Source: Engraulis encrasicolus (lineage: Eukaryota; Chordata; Actinopteri; Clupeiformes; Engraulidae). Taken from it: a DNA stretch of 64,000 nt. The stretch covers positions 38,990,628-39,054,627 of the forward strand of contig NC_085868.1 in NCBI RefSeq assembly GCF_034702125.1, read 5' to 3'. The position numbers were made by a program, and so were the translations under genes. Shown here one piece after another: positions 56,101 to 64,000 of this stretch. The notes beneath the pieces are model-generated. The model was not told where the DNA came from. It saw only the letters and a list, made by a program, of their open reading frames with translations, and made no database searches. Every line of letters starts with the position of its first letter. Position 1 is the stretch's first letter.

Positions 56101-57505
56101 AAATGGATAGCAGCAGAAAGATAGGAGCATGGGGTTATTTACCTTATGTCCGCCGTGACAAACATATGATTAATTATTATTTTGACTGTGTTTGGGGCCA
56201 TGTCATGTAGCAGCTAGCAGTATTTTCCATGACTACTAGCATCACAGGGATCTGAGTACTTTTTAATCTCAAGAAAAGCGCACATATTAGGCTACAAGCT
56301 AGCTCTATATATGTTGAATTTGGTAGTTGTATTCTGATCACTTACAGCTTGATTCTGTGTCATTGGGGTCACTTTTCTGTTTGACATTAAATTCTTGGTT
56401 GCGTTTCCGTGGTCACTCACTACATAATGTATGCAAAGAAGGTGGATCTAACAGGGAGCGACACTGAGGTCTTTTATGGGAAACAGTCAATAGAGGGTGT
56501 TTTGAGTCAGTTTTGAGTCAAATCCGCCATTCTGGAATGAACAGGTAGTCATGTACGCCACTCTGTTATGACCAGTAGCCATAGCAACGTTCTTTGGCCA
56601 AAGGAAAGACCATGGATCTAATACTAAAGTTAGCACAATATGGCTAGCTACTTTGGCAACTTTAGCCTTTTAGATACACATTTTGGCACATTTGGCTCCG
56701 TGTCAGAATATTGGCCCGGATCTTCAAATTGTTCTGTTGGTTATAACTTGACGAAAAGTAGTCCAAAGTTCTTATCATTCTGCCTCGCCAATGTTATATC
56801 TCACTCTAGCTCCGCTATGTTCTCTTAGCTAATTGCTTATCTTTTAGTAGGCTGACAGGTAGACGTGCACCACTCCCACGCTCAGACACACACTGGACTA
56901 CGACCAACCAGATGAAGGCTCCGCCCTTCCTCAATTCTGATTTGTTTAAACCTCGATATGGGGCGCAGACAGAACCCAAATAGACTGCATATTTCCCCCC
57001 AAAAAGGCTGGTTGCACCGGATCGATTTTTTTTAGTCGCACTATTAAAATATTAGGGCGCATGTGCGACCAAATCGGTCGCACTCTAGAGCCCTGATACT
57101 ACTGTATATAGTGATGACGATTACATCCAGGATTTAGGTTACATCAACACATCACAACTAAATCTTGACTCTCAACAAATGAATGTAGTTCCACAAAGCT
57201 CCACACAGCGTTCCACTGAGCAAGGCCTAACTATGTACACTACATTCTGGCAACTTAGCCAGCTCAGCCATTCAAAAGCAAAAACAAAACACCTATGAGT
57301 TGAGGATATCCACATATTGCTGTGTTATTCTACTGTACTAGTGGAAAATATTTCTATGTTTTCTCATTTTCAGCTGATCGGGAAATCCATGGCTGTTTAC
57401 ATGGTCTACCAGATCAAGGATGGAGAGCAAGGCCCAGGTGTCATGGCTGTGCCAACCTTTGACTACTCCAAGCCACCACCAGCATACAGTGATATCTATA
57501 AGTAG
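47166..57505 (+). CDS. tetraspanin-like four-pass membrane protein, copy B
   Basis: Exons 47166-47222, 47460-47507, 48002-48118, 48628-48702, 54224-54283 and 57374-57505 are phase 0 with GT-AG introns and give 162 residues. It begins MAIKKSLKWTFIVF. The counterpart of copy A exon 5 is gone: after the CACAG at 48797-48801 the sequence runs into a stop and has no donor. Joining exon 4 to exon 6 stays in frame and leaves a TM3-TM4 loop with no cysteine. The inner loop ILGVYGAYKEKKE and the tail (PPAY, YSDI) are intact. All coding exons are open despite 9 kb of transposons in the upstream region and introns. Expression may be altered by the upstream hAT insertion. Confidence 0.75.
47517..47820. 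mobile_element. truncated GATACCGATACC-family element (copy B intron 2)
   Basis: Related to the element at 20430-20711 (shared GTAACATCATTGCTATCATGGC and AGGCTGCGTTCAAGTG-type blocks), but its right terminus is missing. Absent from copy C. Confidence 0.6.
48195..48533. mobile_element. non-autonomous element with THAP-like start (copy B intron 3)
   Basis: Inverted ends read ATAAACGGCATGG and CCGTTCAT, with CCCCTTTTTGGGGG-type subterminal repeats. An internal frame starts MPKTSCVVGCSN, resembling the first zinc ligands of a THAP domain as found in P-element/Kolobok transposases. The same insertion is in copy C, not in A. Confidence 0.6.
48905..49325. repeat. interspersed repeat shared by copies B and C
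   Basis: It starts TTTAGTTTATTGTTTATT and contains CAGGGACAGTGCAC, also at 60377-60780 in copy C. Family not identified. Confidence 0.5.
49493..50283 (-). pseudogene. gypsy integrase C-terminus, out of frame with gag-pol
   Basis: A second frame continues the integrase C-terminal domain (WVRVCRPHRGNKLASYW, then a SRWHASRLRKV block) and a Pro/Thr-rich tail up to the 3' LTR. It overlaps the upstream frame's end with a shift of reading frame close to 50285, consistent with a small indel. Confidence 0.8.
50284..52791 (-). pseudogene. gypsy gag-pol with internal deletion
   Basis: From ATG at 52791 one frame reads gag, a CCHC knuckle (CRNCGKRNHFAAVC), aspartic protease (LLVDTGASVSLM), and the first part of reverse transcriptase. 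At about 51362-51376 it jumps directly into RNase H (YSVGEREALACIW), so the polymerase core with its YxDD motif is absent. Integrase follows, with the HHCC finger and D,D,E core (LDICG, TTDNGPQ, VVERF). The frame then stops near 50284, just after the integrase Glu, because of a frameshift. Confidence 0.88.
52909..54013 (+). mobile_element. probable solo LTR nested in the gypsy 5' LTR, 1.1 kb
   Basis: The insertion separates two parts of the gypsy LTR. AGACC is duplicated on both sides (52904-52908, 54014-54018). It starts TGTGATGATG and ends GTTGTAACA plus one ambiguous base. AATAAA near 53929 lies about 80 bp before the end, as in an LTR in plus orientation. No coding domain. Confidence 0.6.
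54365..57095. mobile_element. 2.7-kb TIR element (copy B intron, before last exon)
   Basis: Termini CAGGGCTATAGA and TCTAGAGCCCTG are inverted copies with one mismatch, and subterminal GTGCACC/GGTGCAAC motifs pair. ATACT is duplicated at both ends. Copy C shows the empty site (near 61003-61014). No frame above 62 codons stands out. hAT-like by its ends, although the duplication is 5 bp. Confidence 0.8.
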
Positions 57506-58265
57506 AGAAGGGACATTATGCACACCCTTGTTTAAGGTGCTGGGCAAAGGCTGAGGAGTCTGCACACTTGGAGTCATGGAATCCTTTGTATGTGTTTTAT
57601 AGAAAAACAATGTTTCGACCATTGGGGTAGAAGACCTCCATGTCGATCGCTGAAACCAAATCTAAAAAGTGGGACTTCATTATACTTATTTTGGAATTTC
57701 TTTGAAGTGACACTGCAGACAGAGACCAGAAGCCTCATATGTGATACATGCTTTAATGTACTGCATGTGATTGTGTTTTTTTTTTTTTTTCTTAATAATA
57801 ATAATTTAAAAAAATGTTTTGTTCTTTTGGTATGTGAACAGAAATGTGTATTACTGGCTAACATGCCTTAACGATTTAATGTAATTAACAATAAAGTAAT
57901 AAAATAATTGTTTGTTTACATGAACTATGTGCAGGCTATAGCTCAGTCTGTAACGTTAAATAATCGGTTTTAAAATTAGCCAATGCATTGATTTATTCAT
58001 GAATTAATATATTAAAAAGTAATGTAGGCCTATTTTGATTATGAACACAAACTTTATCACTATTATGCTCTCTTCAGTTCATCTGGATGTTAAATTATTG
58101 GCCACAGGTTATTGTCCTTCACTGGAAAATGTTTCCAAGTTATGACTGTAATATCCCTGTGTATGATGAACCCAGTCAAAGGCCTCTATTAGCAGGCTAT
58201 CCTGGATAAGATGCAAATCTACAGGCTCTGTATTACAGGTCATAGCCTTTTGTACAAGAAAAATA
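57506..58265. other. copy B 3' UTR and duplication junction
   Basis: It shares the 3' flank of copy A to about 57960 (including AACAATAAAG), then from 58000 the block also found at 41700, which leads into copy C. A poly-T run is at 57776-57790. Confidence 0.55.
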
Positions 58266-58703
58266 ATGGTGACTTCAGGTAAATTGGGCCACTTTTTGGC
58301 ATATACGTGAATAGCCCAAAGTTAGTAGCCTGATAAACCAGCCTAGATGTGAGACCCGAGTAATAGTCTGGCCCCGATGAACGATACCTCGGACGATTGC
58401 TGATGAGAACAACCTGTTGTTTTTTCAAACCGTGACAGCGCTCTGACCAATCCGCGATCTTTGCCGTTGATGTGCTTTCCCAATGGTGTTGCAAGCTTCA
58501 TCGTCACTCCCTGAAAACCCTGCCCACTTTGATTCAAAACAAATCTCTGCGTTGTAATTGGTTTTGCCAGACTCAGGGCACAGTGTTCAAAACGTTCTCA
58601 GATCCGAGGCCAGACCCACTCGCAGCTGAAAAATGTTGGCGCCCAGCGGGTGGCGCTGGTTTACCAGGCTACCAAAGTAGCCCAATTTACCTGAATTCAC
58701 CAT
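58266..58703. mobile_element. MITE with nested inverted repeats between copies B and C
   Basis: Outer arms ATGGTGACTTCAGGTAAATT and its complement bound a second pair (TAGCCTGATAAACCAGC and GCTGGTTTACCAGGCTA). The matching spacer before copy B (41950-41980) lacks it. Confidence 0.65.
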
Positions 58704-58811
58704 ACAGCTCCATTACATTCTGGCTCTGGTAAAGGTTATAGATTAGTGACATCTAGTGGTTAAGGTGGCTAAAACGTTTGGGCAAGTTTATTCGACTTTC
58801 AAACAACAAAC

Positions 58812-59077
58812 CCAAGGTCATGCTTATGTGAAGTGGAGTCACAAATCCATCTCCAGCTAAATGCGTGAGAAGCGACCATTTGCTAAATCGGAATGGCTTG
58901 TAGAGAATTATGTGAGAAATGCCTGCACTTCACCTTCACCTCACGAAGAGACACCAAACCAATCTGTCGTGATGGCAACACTTTCGGTTTCACAAGCATA
59001 CCTCTCTGACACTCACTGAGCCATATCAGTTGTGTGCAGTCTACACTGGGGTAAAGTTCACTTGAGTTGACTTTGCA
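58812..59077 (+). promoter_or_regulatory. conserved upstream block of copy C
   Basis: Uninterrupted counterpart of the block before A and B. It carries TCTGTCGTGATGGCAACAC, the empty target of the hAT insertion that splits copy B's block. Confidence 0.45.
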
Positions 59078-61408
59078 ATGGCTATTAAGAAGTCTTTGAA
59101 ATGGATCTTCATAGTCTTTAATGCACTTTTTGCTGTAAGTATAGATTCTAAACACAATAGATTTTTTCAGGCTGTTGAAAGCACTAATTTAATCGCAGTT
59201 CTCTATGGGCTACAGCTCAACTCAACTCAACTAAATACAACTCAATACAACTTGTTTTAGTTCTTTTTCTCATTCTTTTCACCATCACGTCGCCATTTAT
59301 AGTAGGTGAGTAAAGCCATGTTTTTCATTTCTCCGGTTTGTTGTTGATCTCTTTCAGGCGATTGGTATCGTCATTTTTGTAAAAGACGTTAAACTTAGGA
59401 CCCAGGTAAGGGCGGAGCATGACACTAAACCACTCGCCTCTTACAGTAACTGTGTATTACATCATTCCTAATCAAATCATTTCTGTTTGAATGACTGGTG
59501 TCATGACAGGCAGAAGGTAATCAAGCAACATCTGGCCAGACGATAGGAGGACTTGTGGCTGCGATCTCCATTCTTGGCGTCTTTGGTGCATACAAGGAGA
59601 ATAAATGGGCCCTCAAATTGGTAAGCGTTGACCTCAAATTATATATAATAACTTAATAAGATAACAATAAAACAGCTACTTTATATGTATAAATGGCGTG
59701 ACGTGTGCCATGTTCGTTACGCCCCTTTTTGGGGGAAAACACTGGGGGAAAAGCCAATGCAAGTCAATTGGTGGTGTAGGGAAAGAATAAACGAAAGACA
59801 AGGACCTGTAGTGGACTAGTTGTTCACGCTCAACATGCCAAAGACTTCTTGTGTTGTCGGCTGTTCAAATAGTACAGCCAAACAGCCGTGGCTGAAGCAT
59901 GGACTGTGTTTATTTGGGCTAGCCGATGTAGCATGTAAGTTAATGATACATTCGGTTTGTTTTCCCCCCCAAAAAGGGCGTAACACACATTCACAAGCAA
60001 AGTACCCGGATGGCCGTATAGCACACATGCAACCTTTCAGAAAATGACATTTAAACCCAATTGCATTGTGCCTGACAGAATTCTCTTCTTTGTGTAGTTT
60101 TCAGTTCTTCTAGGCCTGGGAATGGTGGTTTGCCTGGTTGCACCTCTAAGCGTAGTGATTGTTATATCAAGGTCTTGGGTAAGAGGCATAAACAAACTAT
60201 AGCCCCATATTTCAAAACACATTGCATACAAACACCACGTGTGCATTTCTGATGTTGGAATGATCTCTTGTTCACAGAAAAAAATATCGCAATGTATTGA
60301 GATTGTAATATACCATCAGCTGATTTTATTTGGGTGTCATGACATCCAAAAACTTAATGACACATTATGACAAGTTTAGTTTAGTTTATTGTTTATTCAA
60401 CAGGGACAGTGCACAACATACAATTGAGCCAGATTTTAGCCACAAGGCTAGTTTTTATCTGTAGTCCCTGGCTAAATTCACAATACAAAATATGACAACA
60501 AAACATGGCTGCGCTATGTGTAAATAGGCCTATAGACCACAGTAGGCTATATCGCAGGGCCAATAGGCATACATAATTAAAAAGATAAACCAAAGAAACA
60601 AAAACATGATATATGATAAATATAAACACACAAAAACACAAGACCAAGGACTCACAATGCGCTTTTAGACATTTCTTAAGACTTGATTTAAAATTACTGA
60701 GTGTGTTGCTTTCCCTGATAATTACAGGAATGCCATAGCCTGATGTTTTTTTGTTTTTTGTTACTGAGAAGGCATCTTGGCCAAATGATGCTCTTGTAGT
60801 CCTTGTATTATTTGTGTGGATAACTTAATTAAACTTCTTTATAATTCTTTTCAGCATGAAGGCTTCCCCGAGATACTGGATGCCATTGTTGGGTTTTTCT
60901 TTGGACTGGCTCTTGTGGCGGTATGAAATTGCAGTGGAATGTCAGATTTATATGAATATGTTTTGTTTATTTATTTATTTAGTAAGGCTACCATTTTTAA
61001 TATCATACTACTGTATAGTGATGACGATTACATTCAGGATTTAGGTTACACCAACACATCACAACTAAATCTTGACTCTCAACAAATGAATGTATTTCCA
61101 CAAAGCTCCACACGGCGTTCCACTGAGCAAGGCCTAACTATGTACACTACATTCTGGCAACTTAGCCAGCTCAGCCATTCAAAAGCAAAAACAAAAAACC
61201 TGAGTTGAGGATATCCACATATTGCTGTGTTATTCTACTGTACTAGTGGAAAATATTTCTGTTTTCTCATTTTCAGCTGATCGGGATAACCATGGCTGTT
61301 TCCATGGTCTACCAGATCAAGGATGGAGAGCAAGGCCCAGGTGTCATGGCTGTGCCAACCTTTGACTACTCCAAGCCACCACCAGCATACAGTGATATCT
61401 ATAAGTAG
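59078..61408 (+). CDS. tetraspanin-like four-pass membrane protein, copy C
   Basis: Exons 59078-59134, 59358-59405, 59510-59620, 60098-60178, 60855-60920 and 61277-61408 are phase 0 with GT-AG introns and give 164 residues. As in B, exon 5 is lost (decayed sequence after CACAG at 60273-60277). The first loop differs from A and B (VKDVKLRTQAEGNQATSGQ), and exon 4 has two extra codons in TM3. The inner loop is ILGVFGAYKENKW. The C-terminal tail from QIKDGEQ to the end is identical to A and B. This is the most compact copy, 2.3 kb, without large insertions. Confidence 0.75.
59685..60018. mobile_element. THAP-like non-autonomous element (copy C intron 3)
   Basis: Same element and position as 48195-48533 in copy B, with a frame starting MPKTSCVVGCSN. 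It predates the B/C duplication. Confidence 0.6.
60377..60780. repeat. interspersed repeat shared by copies B and C
   Basis: Counterpart of 48905-49325, here with CAGGGACAGTGCACAAC and without the gypsy insertion. It gives the reference for the empty site. Confidence 0.5.
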
Positions 61409-62776
61409 AGAAGGGACATTATCATGTCTTAACGATTTAATGTATTAACAATAAAATAAAAAATAAGTGTTTGTTTACATAAACTATGTGCAGGCTATAG
61501 CCCAGGAATCACGGAAAATGGCACTGGAAAGGATCCTCATACAATGTAATTTAGCATTCATATATGGGAATGACTTATGGCCACATTTGTCACTTTTGCA
61601 AAATATTGTAAAACAACTTTATGGTAGGCTACATTGTCATTATGGTATATAGATAACAAACGAATTGCACAAAATATAGACCTATGATGTAATAACATGT
61701 TCTAAAGTTGTACTTACATGTTATTACACAAGCTATTGCACATAACACGGTGCAATGTCCCCTTAAAATCGAGTATCAATGCTGGTTCTATGTGGCAGTT
61801 TTAACTTCCTTATTGGCACTGCTTCTGCTCCACTCTCCTGCTACACTGTAAAAAAGGAAAGTTCCTCAAAGAATCTTCATTTGGATTGTGGGGGAACCAA
61901 AAAGTTCTCTGAGGAACCGTATTACTTTTTCAGGCGACCAGAAAGGCCGGCAGTGTAGTTGGCTTTATATTCCTTATTGGAACATTAATAATTCCCCAGT
62001 ACCCATTCCCCATTAATAAGTACCCCACTCCCACACACATTTCCACCCTTTCTACCTCCAACCTATGTCTTAGACTCAAAGCCTGAATGACAATTCTTTT
62101 TTTTTCTGTTTTGGACTGTGGTTTTGTATGGCCACATCTCTGAAGTGCATCACACGTGTAAACCTCTGAGTGAAGAGACTCAACACAGATCAATAGACTT
62201 GGTATTTATTTTGGTGTATCTTGCCTATGCCTTTTATTTCTTGAATTGGAAGTAAAAAGAGGAAATCTTCCAGCCCACCAACACATTAGTAGAGTATAGT
62301 GTGTTACAGTAGAATAGAGCCTACTTTATTGATCCAAAGGGGTAAATTAACATTTCAAGACATATATAAACATGCATATAAACAACAGGCACTAAGGCCG
62401 GTCAAACTCACAGAAAGAAAGAAAAAGAAAGAAAAAAAGACCAATGAGCAAAATATATCCTGGGAGTTGAGATGACCGAGAAGCAAGTATGCATACACTT
62501 AAACAACGTTTTGTACAGAGAGTCTGGATCTGCATAACTGAGCACCAATTTCAGGTACAGTGAGCTCTGGATTCTGTTTCCGTTTATTCATTTATACATA
62601 GGTTAATTTACAGATTGTGCCCAGTGATGTGTTTTCTTTCATTTAAAAAAAAAAATAAAACCTTTTGAAATTAAAATTGTTTAGACATTAAACATTGAAA
62701 CACTGTGCAAGCACATTTGCACAGCCAACAACAACCCCCACAAAGGTTGTTGGTGTTCAAGCGAGATGGAGGCAGT

Positions 62777-62780
<4 letters not shown>

Positions 62781-62810
<30 letters not shown>
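62781..62810. repeat. CT/GA microsatellite
   Basis: An uninterrupted TC run of about 14-15 units. Overlapping open frames with poly Arg-Glu are artefacts. Confidence 0.93.
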
Positions 62811-62811
<1 letters not shown>

Positions 62812-63604
62812 CTCCTTTACCTCTGAAATTGCTTTGTAAACACATTTGCACGTACAAGTATTTCTCAGCAAAGGGGATGGTTGGTTTACCTGCAAGAACT
62901 AGGCCATGATGTAGAGGGGTGTGGGTCACCTGCAGAATAATTAGGCTGTGGTTAGAGCAAACTCAGAAGGCATCATGAGAAAGTTTCAGCGCAACCACAA
63001 AGTAGTGTTTGCTTTTTACTGTTTTACTGTTAGGCCTGTTTGTACACAGATGTGACGTCATCGGACTGCATGCGCATTGTTGGAGCAGAATCGACTATGT
63101 AGGCCTACTGCACGTTTATAAAGAAACTAGCAAGAAGTTTTTTTTTCCAAAATGAGAAAATAGATGGTCACAATTTCTTGTAACCACAAAGATCTCCTAT
63201 GCCTCTGGAACAGCCTATTCCCTCCATCTCGGAATTGCGTAATAAGTGTACGTTGTTTTTAAAAACGTGAACGCACTTGCACAGCCTCCAAGATAGTTGC
63301 TCTTAAGGGCTGCTGTTCACATTTGTCATGCTTACGTACCAATGTTTGCCCTTGGAGTGAAAGAGCAGATGAGTGCAGATGGCAAATGTCCCCATTTGTG
63401 AAAGAAACTACTCACGAATTACGTTTTATCAGTTTAATTAGGTCCAAATGTACCAGCATACCAAACAGGTGAAATATTTTCATGACTGCAACATATTTTG
63501 CTATCACATTGTTTTGATAGGCACTTAAACAGTTAATGGTTAGGCCTACTTCTTAAACTGCTGCGGGGTGTGTGCTATTATGCCATGATGTCTTCACTTC
63601 CGTC

Positions 63605-63870
63605 TTAAAGGGGCACAATGTAGGATGACGTCGTTTGCGCGGTGCCGTGGCATGCCTGTCTCAAAATCTAAACAGTAATGCAAAAATGCTGTTTAAATAA
63701 ACTCACAGTGTTTTTCATCACGATTGATACAAATCTGAATACGGTATGTAGAGTGATGTTTCAAATGAAAAGTGTTTCCCACGACACTCGTTCGGAGTCG
63801 GACCATGCTGTCAAAAGTTGCATGTGGGTTTTTCTGACAGCGGACCTAATCCTACCTGGAGCCCCTTTAA
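63605..63870. mobile_element. MITE with TTAAAGGGGC ends
   Basis: Left end TTAAAGGGGCACAATGTAGG and right end ACCTGGAGCCCCTTTAAA are inverted. A partial relative lies inside the hAT element near 43385-43540 (shared AAAAGTTGCAT and TTTTCTGACAG). Confidence 0.55.
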
Positions 63871-64000
63871 AACAGCAGCTTGAGGTCACTGCATGCTGTT
63901 ACGATCAATCTTAGCATGTTACAATTACTCCAGAACAGTCTTAGACGTATTTTAGAGTTACATGTAGTGTATGTGTGATCCCTGATCCTATGATTTAGCT

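Larger units (their letters stand above)
61409..64000. other. 3' flank of copy C and spacer, no gene seen
   Basis: The shared 3' flank runs to about 61650. Beyond it are a CT microsatellite (62781-62810), a LINE/SINE-like ACTTTATTGATCCAAAGGGG piece near 62323, and a MITE-like repeat near 63605-63870 with AAAGGGGC and GCCCCTTT ends. Frames are short and unsupported. Confidence 0.5.

Overview
The window is nuclear DNA of a ray-finned (teleost) fish. Genes are interrupted by GT-AG introns, coding density is low, and DNA-transposon, SINE-like and LTR repeats are dense. Two recognisable vertebrate genes and one tandem gene family are present. Gene names rest on recognising conserved protein features by eye; no database search was possible.

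Left part, about 3.3-13.2 kb, minus strand: a complete styxl2 (dusp27) gene of five coding exons and about 1153 codons. It encodes a muscle pseudophosphatase whose catalytic Cys is replaced by Ser. Its intron 2 holds a decayed tandem array whose unit resembles the acceptor edge of exon 3. About 17.5-26.9 kb, minus strand: a complete setdb2-like gene of ten coding exons and about 667 codons (N-terminal region, MBD, pre-SET, bifurcated SET). Its SET C-terminus has lost the NHSC cysteine, the catalytic WDYxY segment and the post-SET cysteines. A possible first exon of an unrecognised divergent gene starts 236 bp away on the plus strand, at 27135.

Right part, 28.5-61.4 kb, plus strand: three tandem copies (A, B, C) of a small tetraspanin-like four-pass membrane protein of 175, 162 and 164 codons. 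The large extracellular loop is reduced to roughly 20-25 residues and has no CCG motif. The cytoplasmic tail (PPAY and YSDI motifs) is identical in all three copies, while the loops differ strongly. Copies B and C share the loss of a small loop exon and share two old repeats, so they come from a common intermediate.

Mobile DNA inflates this region. A young ERV-like element lies between A and B, with 500-bp LTRs that look identical, a tRNA-Trp-type primer site, an intact gag frame and no pol. Copy B carries a 4.8-kb hAT-type element about 110 bp upstream of its ATG, a deleted and frameshifted Ty3/gypsy element with a probable solo LTR nested in one of its LTRs, and a 2.7-kb TIR element in its last intron. 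The paralogous copies show the empty sites, so the order of events can be read. Introns of styxl2, setdb2 and copy A hold many short non-autonomous elements whose TIRs and target duplications can be read directly. The stretch 61.4-64 kb has no recognisable gene.
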